Assembly: GCF_934630525.1 (NCBI RefSeq)
Contig: NZ_CAKTVX010000013.1
Location: forward strand, 1-55,943
Direction of reading: 5' to 3'
Length of the DNA stretch: 55,943 nucleotides
Source: an uncultured Slackia sp.
GTDB taxonomy: Bacteria; Actinomycetota; Coriobacteriia; Coriobacteriales; Eggerthellaceae
Shown: in pieces, positions 24,976 through 34,290 of the stretch
How the letters are laid out: every line of letters begins with the position of its first letter
Position numbering within the stretch: the first letter of the stretch is position 1
Notes under the pieces: model-generated
Database searches by the model: none
What the model was told of the DNA's origin: nothing
What the model saw: the letters and a program-made list of their open reading frames with translations, nothing else
Made by a program: the position numbers and the translations under genes

Positions 24976-25614
24976 CTAGCAGTTCTTCATGATGATGGTG
25001 CCCATGGTGTCGGCAGCCTGTTCGCAAGCGTCTGCCGTGTTCTCGAGGCGCTGGAACAGCTTATCCCACACGAACACATACAACGGATTTTCCTCGCCGT
25101 GCGAATACAGCTCACGCAGGGTATGGAAGAACAGCTCGTCGGCCTCTTCCTCGACCGATCCCACATCGATGATGAGCTTGTTGATCTTCTTCGAATTCTT
25201 GAACTCGTCGAAATCTTCCAACGCCTTGCCGAGCTTTTCGCAGCTCTTCAGCAGCAGTTCCGCGAATTCGCCCGCCTTGGGATGCATTTCCTTCACGTCG
25301 AGCATATAGAAGCGCTGTACCGTGCCCTCCATGTAATCGAGCACGTCGTCAAGCTTCTGCGTGAGCGAAATGATGTCTTCGCGATCGATGGGCGTCACGA
25401 AATCGACCGTGACCGCGTCAAACACCGAATGCACGAGCTTATCGCCTGCGTGCTCGATCTCGTGCGCACGCTCGATGTAATCATCGAGGCTGTCGGGGCC
25501 CTTGTAGTTTTCGATGACCTCTACGAGCAGCTTTGCCTCAGCAATCGCAAGCTCCGCCTGCTTTTCGAATGCCTCGAAATAATCGAGCTTCTTACCATTC
25601 TTGTGCTTTGCCAT
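24976..25614 (-). CDS. DUF47/PhoU-like protein (TIGR00153 type)
   Basis: 212 aa, all-helical. The family begins with a helix such as YFEAFEKQAELAIAEAKLL and carries metal-binding acidic patches; here EIEHAGDK, REDIISLTQKLDDVLDYMEG and EEEADELF are visible. DUF47 proteins usually accompany PiT phosphate transporters and may regulate them, but none is adjacent here. The gene follows the metallo-hydrolase by 32 bases and is the last of its operon. The start at 25614 follows GAGAGGG. Confidence 0.9.
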   Translation of the reverse strand: MAKHKNGKKLDYFEAFEKQAELAIAEAKLLVEVIENYKGPDSLDDYIERAHEIEHAGDKLVHSVFDAVTVDFVTPIDREDIISLTQKLDDVLDYMEGTVQRFYMLDVKEMHPKAGEFAELLLKSCEKLGKALEDFDEFKNSKKINKLIIDVGSVEEEADELFFHTLRELYSHGEENPLYVFVWDKLFQRLENTADACEQAADTMGTIIMKNC

Positions 25615-25646
25615 GTTCGCCCTCTCACGCGAAAAGAGTCAATGCC

Positions 25647-26324
25647 TTAAAACGCCTCGATAACGCGATGACGTTCGATGCCAATGGTCGTAAGGCCTTC
25701 GTGGCCTGGGAACACGATAGTCGAATCGGGAAGTTTGCCGAGTTTCTTCAGGCTCGCACGCATCTCGATCGCATTGCCGCCCTCGAAATCGACGCGGCCC
25801 GTTGCGCCGCGGAACAGCGTATCGCCCGTGAACACCACGCCAGGCTTGCCGTCAAAGCCAGGAAGGTAGAGGCAGATGCCGCCCTTCGTGTGGCCGGGGG
25901 TAAGCATGACCTTGAACTCAAGCGAACCGAGCTTGATCGTGTCGCCGTCGTTGACCTTGCGGTCGACATGCACGGGCGCCACGGCATCCCAGTCGCCGAA
26001 ATAGCCTGGCTGGCCTTTTTCAATAATGCGGCTATCGGCGTTGCTGGAAACAACCTTTGCGCCGGTGGCCGCCGCCAGCTCAGGCAAGGCAACCAGATGG
26101 TCGTTATGGTCGTGGGTGCACACGATGGTCTCGAGCTTGAACCAGCCAAGGGCCTTCTGAATGGCCTCGGCATCGCCGGCAGGGTCGATAACCATAGCTG
26201 GCGCGCCCTGCTCGCGGCCGTCGGCCACGATGAAGCAATTGTTGTCCATCATGCCAATGACGAGCACCGTAACGGGCACGCAGCCGTCGTCGATGGTCAC
26301 TTGGCGTTTGCAATTTGCACGCAT
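25647..26324 (-). CDS. Metallo-beta-lactamase-fold hydrolase (glyoxalase II-like)
   Basis: 225 aa. Metal ligands: HDHNDH (about 75-80), His in LTPGHTKGG, Asp in FTGDTLF and His in FPGHEG. Short members of this family next to rel genes hydrolyse thioesters such as hydroxyacylglutathione analogues; the substrate here is unknown. ATG at 26324 is chosen over one six bases upstream because GAAAGG is then seven bases away. The rel stop is 12 bases upstream, so they are co-transcribed. Confidence 0.92.
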   Translation of the reverse strand: MRANCKRQVTIDDGCVPVTVLVIGMMDNNCFIVADGREQGAPAMVIDPAGDAEAIQKALGWFKLETIVCTHDHNDHLVALPELAAATGAKVVSSNADSRIIEKGQPGYFGDWDAVAPVHVDRKVNDGDTIKLGSLEFKVMLTPGHTKGGICLYLPGFDGKPGVVFTGDTLFRGATGRVDFEGGNAIEMRASLKKLGKLPDSTIVFPGHEGLTTIGIERHRVIEAF

Positions 26325-26336
26325 GCGCATACCTTT

Positions 26337-28703
26337 CTACTTGCGCCTGTGGGCCGAATCGCCCGGCAGCATACGACGCGCGTCGAACACGCCGTCAATC
26401 TTTCGAAGTTCACCCAAAATGTACTCGATGTTCGAGATTTGCGACACCTGGAACAGATACCTCATTTCCACGATGCCATCGGAATGGCTCACCGTGTTCG
26501 AAGCGAGCACATTGACCCCTGTATCGCTGAGCGTGTTGATGATATCACGCAGCAGGTTCATGCGATCGAGCGCTTCAATGAACACTTCGATTTGATACGA
26601 AGCCGTTGTTTCGGCCGTATCTTCCCACGCCACTTTGATAAGGCGGCCCGGGTCGCGCATGAGGTCGGTCGCGTTCGGGCAGTCGGCTCGATGCACCGAT
26701 ACGCCGCGGCCGCGCGTGATGAAGCCAATGATGTCATCGCCCGGAACGGGGTTGCAGCATTTCGACAGGCGCACCGGAGCGCTGTCGATGCCCTCGACGA
26801 CCACGCCGTTCGAAGCGTGGGCGCGACGTTTCGGCTGGCGGCGCACCGTGGTGATCATGGGCGGCATGGCGCCATTGGGAAGCATCGCGAGTTCGGGATG
26901 CGATTCTTCCTCCACCTCGGGCATCAATATCTTCACGAGGCGATTCGTGATATGCAGCACGGTTTCCTTGCCCGCGCCTATCGCCACCATCATGTCGTCG
27001 ATGTCTTTGTAGCCGAGCGTTTCGCACACCTGCTTCTGCGCACGAATGCTCGCAGTGGAGCCCAGGCCCAGGCCGTGCTTCTTCATTTCGCGGGCAAGCT
27101 TTTCGCGACCGACGATCATGTCGTCGCTTCGGCTCACCTTCGAGAAATACTGGCGCAGCTTGCTTCGCGCGCTCGGCGTTTTCACCATCTTCAGCCAGTC
27201 GCGGCTCGGCGTGGCGCTTTTCTGCGTGAGAATCTCAACGCGATCGCCCGTTTGCAGCTCATAGGAAAGCGGCACGATGGAACCATTCACCTTCGCGCCG
27301 ACGCAGTGATTGCCCACCTCGGTGTGCACGGAATACGCGAAATCGACCGGCGTCGAGCCCGCGCGCAGGCTCATGACTTCGCCCGCCGGCGTGAATACGA
27401 ACACCTCGGTAGGCGCAAGGTCAACCTTGAGCTCGTTGAGGAATTCGCGCGAGTCTTTCGTCTCTTCCTGCCAGTCGACCATCTGGCGCAACCAGGCGAT
27501 TTGGCGATCGAATGCGGCATCGGCCTTCGAGCCTTTTTCCTTATAGCGCCAGTGCGCGGCGACGCCGTATTCGCTCATGCGGTGCATTTCTTCAGTACGA
27601 ATTTGCACTTCGAGTGGACGAGCGGCGGGGCCGATGACCGTGGTATGCAGGCTCTGGTACATATTGAGCTTCGGCATGGCGATATAGTCTTTGAAGCGGC
27701 CCGGCATGGGGTGCCACAGCGTATGCACGGCGCCCAAAACCGAGTAGCAGTCGCCCACCGTTTTCACGATAACGCGCACCGCGATGAGGTCGTAGATCTC
27801 GGAGAAGCCCTTGCCGCGCTTCGTCATCTTCTGATAGATGGAATACAAGTGCTTCGGGCGGCCGGCAATATGCGCGTCGACGATGCCCACGCGCGCCAGC
27901 TCGGTATTGAGCGTTTCGATAACGGAAGCCAAATACGTCTCGCGTTCGTTGCGGCTTTCGGCGACCAGGCGGCTGATTTGCTTGAACTTCGCAGGCTCGA
28001 GGTAATAAAACGCGAGGTCTTCAAGCTCCCACTTAATGGAGCCGATGCCCAAGCGGTGCGCGATAGGCGCATAAATCTCGAGCGTCTCGCGCGACTTGAA
28101 GATGCGGCGGTCTTCCTTCAGCGCGCTCAAGGTGCGCATATTGTGCAGACGGTCGGCGAGTTTGATAACGATCACGCGAATGTCTTTGCTCATGGCAACG
28201 AACATCTTGCGCATAGTCGCCGCCTGCTCGTCGGTGAGGCTTTCGACTTCGATGCGCGTGATTTTGGTGACTCCCTGCACAAGCTGGGACACCTGCACGC
28301 CGAACTGCTCTTCAAGCGCTGCGGCCGTGGTGTCGGTGTCTTCAATCGTGTCGTGAAGAAGAGCGGCGCATAGCGTGTCGACGTCCATGCGCAAATCAGA
28401 CAGGATGAGCGCGACCTCGATAGGATGGATGATGTAGGGCTCGCCGCTCTTGCGCTTCACGCCCTTGTGTGCCGCACTTGCGTATTCGTAGGCGCGCTTG
28501 AGTTTTTCGGCCGCGGCATCATCGAGATAGCTCGTTTTCTCCACGAGCAACGCGAAACGCGACTCGGGCGTTACCGTAGCGCCCGCCTCGGGCGAAGGCG
28601 CGATGCCCCCTTCAAATGCGTCGGCGGAAAGCGCGCCAATGGCCTCGGCCAATTCGGGTTCTATGGGAAGCGCCGTTTGACGCTCGGTGGCTTCATCGGT
28701 CAT
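26337..28703 (-). CDS. relA: Bifunctional (p)ppGpp synthetase/hydrolase (RelA/SpoT)
   Basis: 788 aa. An intact HD hydrolase domain (about 70-200, HDTIEDTDTT), synthetase domain (about 255-370) with RFKDYIAMPK of the RXKD type found in bifunctional Rel, and NMYQSLHTTV. These are followed by TGS (about 405-470, EVFVFTPAGEVMSLRAG), a helical region, the zinc-finger-like KCCNPVPGDDIIGFITRGRGVSVHRADCPN and a C-terminal ACT domain. Both activities should be present. ATG at 28703 follows GGAAGGG and overlaps the recJ fusion stop by 11 bases. The N-terminal 50 residues are an Ala/Glu-rich extension. Confidence 0.97.
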   Translation of the reverse strand: MTDEATERQTALPIEPELAEAIGALSADAFEGGIAPSPEAGATVTPESRFALLVEKTSYLDDAAAEKLKRAYEYASAAHKGVKRKSGEPYIIHPIEVALILSDLRMDVDTLCAALLHDTIEDTDTTAAALEEQFGVQVSQLVQGVTKITRIEVESLTDEQAATMRKMFVAMSKDIRVIVIKLADRLHNMRTLSALKEDRRIFKSRETLEIYAPIAHRLGIGSIKWELEDLAFYYLEPAKFKQISRLVAESRNERETYLASVIETLNTELARVGIVDAHIAGRPKHLYSIYQKMTKRGKGFSEIYDLIAVRVIVKTVGDCYSVLGAVHTLWHPMPGRFKDYIAMPKLNMYQSLHTTVIGPAARPLEVQIRTEEMHRMSEYGVAAHWRYKEKGSKADAAFDRQIAWLRQMVDWQEETKDSREFLNELKVDLAPTEVFVFTPAGEVMSLRAGSTPVDFAYSVHTEVGNHCVGAKVNGSIVPLSYELQTGDRVEILTQKSATPSRDWLKMVKTPSARSKLRQYFSKVSRSDDMIVGREKLAREMKKHGLGLGSTASIRAQKQVCETLGYKDIDDMMVAIGAGKETVLHITNRLVKILMPEVEEESHPELAMLPNGAMPPMITTVRRQPKRRAHASNGVVVEGIDSAPVRLSKCCNPVPGDDIIGFITRGRGVSVHRADCPNATDLMRDPGRLIKVAWEDTAETTASYQIEVFIEALDRMNLLRDIINTLSDTGVNVLASNTVSHSDGIVEMRYLFQVSQISNIEYILGELRKIDGVFDARRMLPGDSAHRRK

Positions 28704-31700
28704 AGCCATTCCCTTCCTCGCTATTTCCATCGGGCATGATGGGACGAACAATACGCGCACGCAGTTCTTCGGGCGTGGCGTTCAAAATCCAATCGGAGAA
28801 TCGCTCGAATTCCTCCGCCTCGGCGCGACCCTCGCAATACAGCACGCTGTCGTCGAGGTTCACCTTGCCTTGCACCTCGCGAAGGCGAACCTGGCGAACC
28901 GAGGAGCCGTCGTGCGAGCATTCGGTTCGCACATCAACCAGCCCAAGCTCGGAAAACGCCGAGAGCGCGAACGATGCCGCGCCGGGCATGAGCGTAAAGC
29001 GCATGTCGGTCGGCGGGCAGGCGGCAATGAGGTCTTCGTTCGACAGGGTGAAAAAGCCCGATTCGCCAGCCGCGCCATTGCCGTTGCCCCCCGCAGCCTG
29101 ACGCGAAAAGGCGCGAAGGCCGCGGTAGATAAGCCCCATGCGATCGTGGTCGGGAGCGAACTGGGCCAGAATGCGATCGTTGTAGTACACGTCGCGCTTG
29201 CCGAACGCGAGATGGATGGTGGCAGGTTTGCCATCGCGACCGGCGCGGCCGCTCATCTGATTGAATTCGGCATCGGAGAACGGCATTGCGTACAGCACCA
29301 CATGGCGCACGTCGGGAATATTGACGCCCTCGCCGAACGCCGACGTGCACACGAGCACGCGGAGCACGTCGTCGCGGAACAGCTTTTCGATGCGGGCGCG
29401 CTCTTCACGCGAAAGGCCAGCGTTGTAGAAGCCGATCTGCATGGCGACATGAGGCGCGAGCGCACGAAGCACGCGCGCGATATCGACCGACATGGTGCGC
29501 GAGTTCACATACACGATAGTCTTCTCGCCCGTCGCGACGATATTCGTCAAATACGTTTCTTTGTCGCGCGCATTGCGATGGTCATCGAGCAGCAAATTAT
29601 CGCGCACATGGGCATCGCCCACGAAGCCCTGCACCCCTAAGCCTTCACGAACCTGAGTCGCCACCTGCGACGATGCCGTTGCCGTAGCGGCGAGCACCGT
29701 TTTCACCCCCAGGCGCCGCGCAAGTTCGCCCAGCTGGGCGTATGCATCGCGGCGACGGCCGCCGCCGTCGGCTAAATGATGCGCCTCATCGACCGCGAGG
29801 AATCGCACGCGACCGCATGACGCAATCTCGTCCGCATGGAAGGCGAGGTATTCGGGCGTGGTGAGCACCACGTCGATGGCGCCCGACGCCAAGCCTGCGT
29901 ACACTTCCGCACGCTCATCGGAAGAGCTTTCGCCCGTAAGGCTCGCGGCAGACAGCCCGAAGCTTTCGAACAAGCACGCCGCATGGCACGCCTGGTCGGC
30001 GATAAGCGCGCGCAATGGGTACACGAACACGCTCGCCCCGCCATTGAGCAGCGCTTCGCGTGCAGCGTGAATCTGGAATATGAGCGACTTGCCGCGCCCC
30101 GTGCCCATGACCACGAACGTGCTTTCGCCCCGCGCGAGCATATCGAGCGCTCGCCTCTGCGCGTCATGCAGGTTCGAAGCGTCGCCTATCGCGTGCGCGA
30201 CCAAGGCATCGGTCAAGCCGTCGGGGTTCTCCGACGCAAACTCGCGCCATTGTTCACGGCGCTCTTCGGCAATGCGCTTCGCTTCGTCGTCGCAGCTGGG
30301 CAAAATGCCGGTGTCTTCATAAAGTTCGCCCACGAAATCGAGGTCTTCAGTCGGCAAGCACGCGCGCAAGCCGGGGCACGGCGTGGCGGGCTCAACCTCG
30401 TCGAGCAGGCATTTCACCGAACGGCGGCCCTTCCATTCGTCAATCTGCACCTGAAACGCCGCATCGACCACGGTATTGCACGACATGAGCGATTCGATTT
30501 TGCCGCAGTGGAACATGATGGCGCCAACCTTGGCTGCGCCATCGACCATTTGGCACGACAGATGGTTTTTCTCAACGCCCACGGCATGACGGGAAAGCAG
30601 GCGCACGTTGCGCGCCAAAAAACGCGGCGTGGGATTCGTGCGGCCGAAAGGCGCCAAACGAGAGAGCGCCTGGACGTTCTGCAGCGTAAGCTCCCCCAGC
30701 CCGACCTGCGCCTCGACCTCAATTTGGGGATGGAAGCTGTCTTCGGGAAGCGTATCCATGTATTCGCACAAACGGTGCGAGAATTCATCGAGCTTCGCCG
30801 TGGGAAGCGTAATGCCCACAGCGCCGCCGTGGCCGCCAAAGCGGGTGAGCAAATCGGAGCACGACTCTATGGCCTTGAACAAATTCACGCTGCCTACGCT
30901 TCGACCCGAGCCGCGTGCTTCGTCGCCATCGATGGTGAACAGAATCGTCGGCACGCCGTATTCATTCACCAAACGCGAGGCGACAATGCCCTTCACGCCC
31001 TCGTGCCAGCCCTCGCCGCCAACCACGAGCGCGCGCTGGCCATGGTAGATTTTCGCAGCCGCCTCTTCGGCGCATTGCGCAAGGTTTTGCTCGACGCGGC
31101 GGCGTTTGTCGTTTACCTTATCGAGTTCGGCGGCAAGGCCCTGCGCCTCTTCGAAATCGTCGGCCATCAGCAAATCGAGCGCCAAATCGGCATCGCCCAT
31201 GCGGCCCGCGGCGTTCAAGCGCGGAATAAGCGAAAACGACAGCCCCGTCGAGGTAATTTGTTTGTCGCCCGCATGGCACACGTCAATGAGCGCCTGAATG
31301 CACGGGCGAGGATATTTGTTCATGCGTTCCAGGCCATCGGCGACGAGCGCGCGGTTCTCATCGCGCACGGGCATAAGGTCGGCGATGGTTCCCAAAGTCG
31401 CGAAATCGGTGTATTCGCGCCACAGATGGGGCTTTCCAAAGCGGGCGCCCAGAGCCTGGATGATCTTCAGCGCAACGCCCACACCAGCCAAAATGCCGCT
31501 TTCGCATTCCGGGTCGCACTTCGGATCGCATACCACAACGCCTTCAGGAACCAAATCGCCCGGCTCGTGGTGGTCGGTCACCACCAAGTCGATGCCTTCG
31601 GCCAAAACCGTTGGAGCGATATCCCCGCTGGCAATGCCGCAGTCGACTGTCACGATCAAATCGGGTTTGAACGCCTTCGCGCGCTCGAAAGCAGGTGGCG

Positions 31701-32070
31701 TTATGCCGTAGCCTTCTTCAAAACGCTTCGGAATGAGGGGCGCGGCATTGGCGCCGAGAAATTGCAGGCCACGCGTGAGCACCGTAGTGGCAGAGATGCC
31801 ATCGAGGTCGAAATCGCCGAATACCACAATGCGTTCGTCGTCGCGCACCGCACGCTCCAGACGATCGACCGCCGCACCAAGCTGCGGAATCGTGTAGGGA
31901 TTGAGCCAATCACGCTCGATATCGGGCGCAAGGAACGCGCGCGCCTCTTCGAGCGAATTCACGCCATGGGCGACCATGGTTCGCGCCGCAAAATGCGGCA
32001 GGCCAAGTTCCTGCTGAATAAACGATACAAGCGCCGGGTCTGCCGGCATGAGCTTGAATTGGGCTGTCAT
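28693..32070 (-). CDS. recJ: RecJ exonuclease fused to RecQ-type helicase
   Basis: 1125 aa; RecJ alone is about 560-750. The RecJ half has GDFDLDG, TVDCGIASGD, VTDHHEPGD (DHH) and the DHHA1 motifs GSGRSVGSVNLF and FGGHGGAVG, then an OB-like region. From about residue 600 an SF2 helicase follows: Walker A MGTGRGKS, DEAH in LAVDEAHHLAD, motif III AATATASS, motif V SAFGEGVNIP and motif VI QMSGRAGRDG. The product could unwind and degrade DNA 5'-3' in one polypeptide. No ribosome site decides the start; an ATG at 32106 is also possible. It overlaps rel downstream. Confidence 0.93.
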   Translation of the reverse strand: MTAQFKLMPADPALVSFIQQELGLPHFAARTMVAHGVNSLEEARAFLAPDIERDWLNPYTIPQLGAAVDRLERAVRDDERIVVFGDFDLDGISATTVLTRGLQFLGANAAPLIPKRFEEGYGITPPAFERAKAFKPDLIVTVDCGIASGDIAPTVLAEGIDLVVTDHHEPGDLVPEGVVVCDPKCDPECESGILAGVGVALKIIQALGARFGKPHLWREYTDFATLGTIADLMPVRDENRALVADGLERMNKYPRPCIQALIDVCHAGDKQITSTGLSFSLIPRLNAAGRMGDADLALDLLMADDFEEAQGLAAELDKVNDKRRRVEQNLAQCAEEAAAKIYHGQRALVVGGEGWHEGVKGIVASRLVNEYGVPTILFTIDGDEARGSGRSVGSVNLFKAIESCSDLLTRFGGHGGAVGITLPTAKLDEFSHRLCEYMDTLPEDSFHPQIEVEAQVGLGELTLQNVQALSRLAPFGRTNPTPRFLARNVRLLSRHAVGVEKNHLSCQMVDGAAKVGAIMFHCGKIESLMSCNTVVDAAFQVQIDEWKGRRSVKCLLDEVEPATPCPGLRACLPTEDLDFVGELYEDTGILPSCDDEAKRIAEERREQWREFASENPDGLTDALVAHAIGDASNLHDAQRRALDMLARGESTFVVMGTGRGKSLIFQIHAAREALLNGGASVFVYPLRALIADQACHAACLFESFGLSAASLTGESSSDERAEVYAGLASGAIDVVLTTPEYLAFHADEIASCGRVRFLAVDEAHHLADGGGRRRDAYAQLGELARRLGVKTVLAATATASSQVATQVREGLGVQGFVGDAHVRDNLLLDDHRNARDKETYLTNIVATGEKTIVYVNSRTMSVDIARVLRALAPHVAMQIGFYNAGLSREERARIEKLFRDDVLRVLVCTSAFGEGVNIPDVRHVVLYAMPFSDAEFNQMSGRAGRDGKPATIHLAFGKRDVYYNDRILAQFAPDHDRMGLIYRGLRAFSRQAAGGNGNGAAGESGFFTLSNEDLIAACPPTDMRFTLMPGAASFALSAFSELGLVDVRTECSHDGSSVRQVRLREVQGKVNLDDSVLYCEGRAEAEEFERFSDWILNATPEELRARIVRPIMPDGNSEEGNGYDR

Positions 32071-32263
32071 AATGTGCACGCTGCTTTCGCGTAGTTTCTT
32101 TTCCATCGAACATTGTCGCACACTTGACGGCACATGGCGGCGGCGATGCGCCCGCAGAATGTCTCGTTCAAAAACCAAACGATACGTGCCGTCTTATTCC
32201 GAAAAGAAAAACGCAACGCAGAAAGCGCCCAGCAAGAAAACGGCCGCGATTTCACCGGCAAAT

Positions 32264-32294
32264 AAAAAGGACGGCATCGAGCCGTCCTTTTTTT
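32264..32294 (-). terminator. Terminator of the prs-pth operon
   Basis: AAAAAGGACGGC and GCCGTCCTTTTTTT (32264-32275/32281-32294) form a strong stem with T-runs in both directions, three bases after the pth stop. Confidence 0.92.
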
Positions 32295-32297
32295 GCA

Positions 32298-32855
32298 TTA
32301 GTTGAATCGCTGCTGGGTTTTCTCCAGGCCGCTCTCGAGATAGAACAGCGCCGCCTCGCTCGCGAGGTGCGTGCCCTGCACGAAATCGCCCCACCCGTCC
32401 TTCTTGGGACGGCCGAGCACCCAATCGACCACCGGCATGCGCCCCGGCGGGCGTCCAATGCCCACGCGAATACGCGTCCAGTCTTTCGTCTGCAGCTTAT
32501 CGGCGATCGACTTTAAGCCATTGTGGCCCGCAAGGCCGCCGCCGTGCTTCACGCGAATCGTGCCCGGGTCGATATCGAGCTCGTCATGAATCACGATAAC
32601 GTCATCAGCCGTGGCGCTATACGCCTGGCACACCTTCTTCAAAGGGCCGCCCGAGGTATTCATGAAGCCCTGGGGCTTTACCAGAAGCAAATCTTCGCCC
32701 TTGTACGTCGTTTTCGCCGTAAGAGCGCCGCACTCGTTCTTCCAGTAGCTCACACGCAGCTCTTCGGCCAACGCGTCGACCGAATCGAAGCCGGCGTTAT
32801 GTCGCGTATGCTCGTATTCTTCGCCTGGGTTGCCCAGGCCGCAAATAATATGCAT
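32298..32855 (-). CDS. pth: Peptidyl-tRNA hydrolase
   Basis: 185 aa, full length. GLGNPGEEYEHTRHNAGF contains the substrate Asn and catalytic His20; KPQGFMNTSGGPL, HDELDIDPGTIRVKHGGGLAGHNGLKS and RIRVGIGRPPG are the remaining family blocks. It recycles peptidyl-tRNAs that drop off ribosomes. It begins 12 bases after prs, so the two share a transcript, a common arrangement. Confidence 0.97.
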   Translation of the reverse strand: MHIICGLGNPGEEYEHTRHNAGFDSVDALAEELRVSYWKNECGALTAKTTYKGEDLLLVKPQGFMNTSGGPLKKVCQAYSATADDVIVIHDELDIDPGTIRVKHGGGLAGHNGLKSIADKLQTKDWTRIRVGIGRPPGRMPVVDWVLGRPKKDGWGDFVQGTHLASEAALFYLESGLEKTQQRFN

Positions 32856-32867
32856 GAATGCTTCTCG

Positions 32868-33827
32868 CTACTTGTTGAACAGCTTGCTCACAGAGCCGTT
32901 GCCGTACACGCTCTGAATGGTGCGAGCCAGAAGCGGAGCAACCGAAAGCACGCGAATCTTGCCGGTTTGGCGATCGAGCGGCACAGGGACAGCGTTGGTC
33001 ACGACGACTTCCTCGATGCAGGAATTCTGGATGCGGTCATATGCCGGGCCGCTGAACAGGCCATGCGTTGCGCACGCGTACACCTTCTTGGCGCCCTTGG
33101 ACATAAGGGTTTCGGCCGCCGCGACCAGCGATCCGCCCGTGTCGATCATGTCGTCGTTCAGGATGCAGACCTTACCGGTAACGTCGCCGATAAGCGCGGT
33201 GATTTCAGCCTGGTTGTGCTTCGGGCGATCTTTGTGCATGATCGCGATATCGCAGCCGAGCTGGCCCTGGAATTTCTTAGCGGCCTTCGCGCGACCCACA
33301 TCGGGAGACACGACGCACATTTCCTCGGGGTCGATGCCCTTGTTCTTGAAGTAATCCACGAAAATCGGCATAGCGGTCATATGGTTCACCGGAATGTCGA
33401 AGAAGCCCTGGATTGCATCCTGATGCAAATCGATGGTGATGATGTCATCAGCACCGGCGACGGTAATGAGGTCGGCAACGAGCTTTGCCGTGATGGGCTC
33501 GCGCGGGGCGGCCTTGCGCTCCTGGCGGGAGTAGCCGTAGTGCGTGACGACGGCGGAAATGGTGCGGGCGCTCGCGCGCTTGGCCGCATCGATCATGATG
33601 AGCATTTCCATGAGCGCATCATTGATGTGCTCGCCAGCGATAGACTGAATGATGAAGACATCGGCGCCGCGCACCGAATCGAGGTAACGAGCGTAAATCT
33701 CGCCATTGGCAAACTTCTCGAGCTTCACGTTGCCAAGCGTGGTACCCAGCTCGGTTGCAACCTGATCGGCCAGACTCGGGTTTACCGAACCCGTGAAGAC
33801 GGCCATGCTCTTTGTCATCTCGGTCAT
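32868..33827 (-). CDS. prs: Ribose-phosphate pyrophosphokinase
   Basis: 319 aa. Makes PRPP from ribose 5-phosphate and ATP for nucleotides, His, Trp and NAD. NGEIYARYLDSVRGADVFIIQS, YGYSRQERKAAPREPITAK (ATP loop), TIDLHQDAIQGFFDIPVNH and the PRPP-binding loop CILNDDMIDTGGS are visible; the usual VDDMIDTAG is here NDDMIDTGG. ATG at 33827 follows AAGGAG. A long repeat-rich gap separates it from glmU upstream. Confidence 0.97.
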   Translation of the reverse strand: MTEMTKSMAVFTGSVNPSLADQVATELGTTLGNVKLEKFANGEIYARYLDSVRGADVFIIQSIAGEHINDALMEMLIMIDAAKRASARTISAVVTHYGYSRQERKAAPREPITAKLVADLITVAGADDIITIDLHQDAIQGFFDIPVNHMTAMPIFVDYFKNKGIDPEEMCVVSPDVGRAKAAKKFQGQLGCDIAIMHKDRPKHNQAEITALIGDVTGKVCILNDDMIDTGGSLVAAAETLMSKGAKKVYACATHGLFSGPAYDRIQNSCIEEVVVTNAVPVPLDRQTGKIRVLSVAPLLARTIQSVYGNGSVSKLFNK

Positions 33828-33973
33828 GCGCGTGCTCCTTCGCAATTTTTCGATTCTGCGCCCCTTCCACAGGCGCAATGCATGCTGTTCTTGATTGTAC
33901 CCAGGGCGCCCAGAGATTAAAACCGCAAACACAAAAGATTCTAGTCAGATAAACAAGAAGGGAAACGGGGCTA

Positions 33974-34021
33974 GAGGCGAGACCGGAGGCGAGACCGGAG
34001 GCGAGACCGGAGGCGAAGCCG
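33974..34021. repeat. Tandem 12-bp repeat, four units
   Basis: Three exact units of GAGGCGAGACCG plus a degenerate fourth, in the leader of prs. Confidence 0.9.
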
Positions 34022-34030
34022 GGCAGAGGC

Positions 34031-34101
34031 GTTTTTCCAATGGCGCGAGTTTTGACCAGGCTGGCCACATATGCTGGTCAAAATCGCCGCCATTGGAAAA
34101 G
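34031..34101. repeat. Long palindromic element, copy 1
   Basis: TTTTCCAATGGCG followed by TTTTGACCAG on the left; CTGGTCAAAA followed by CGCCATTGGAAAA on the right. The arms pair over about 27 bases with one offset. Resembles an extragenic palindromic repeat. Confidence 0.8.
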
Positions 34102-34181
34102 TTCCCCGCCCTAGGTTGCACTCTGGAAAAGCTTCCCTTGGCAATTTGCTGGGAAAATCGCAGCTTTGCAGAAGTTCGCGC

Positions 34182-34213
34182 AAAAAAGACGGCCCCAGAT
34201 GCCCAGGGCCGCC
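34182..34213 (-). terminator. Terminator of glmU
   Basis: On the minus strand GGCGGCCC pairs with GGGCCGTC (one G-T) and T6 follows, about 80 bases after the glmU stop. Confidence 0.7.
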
Positions 34214-34228
34214 TTCAATGTTGCACAT

Positions 34229-34289
34229 AGCGCGAGTTTTGACCACAAACGCGAGGGAACTGGTCAAAACTGCCGCCATTGGAAAAACG
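34229..34289. repeat. Palindromic element, copy 2
   Basis: The same GCGAGTTTTGACCA and TGGTCAAAA...GCCGCCATTGGAAAAACG sequences as at 34031-34101, but with a longer loop and a lost left outer arm. It sits directly after the glmU stop. Confidence 0.75.
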
Positions 34290-34290
34290 T

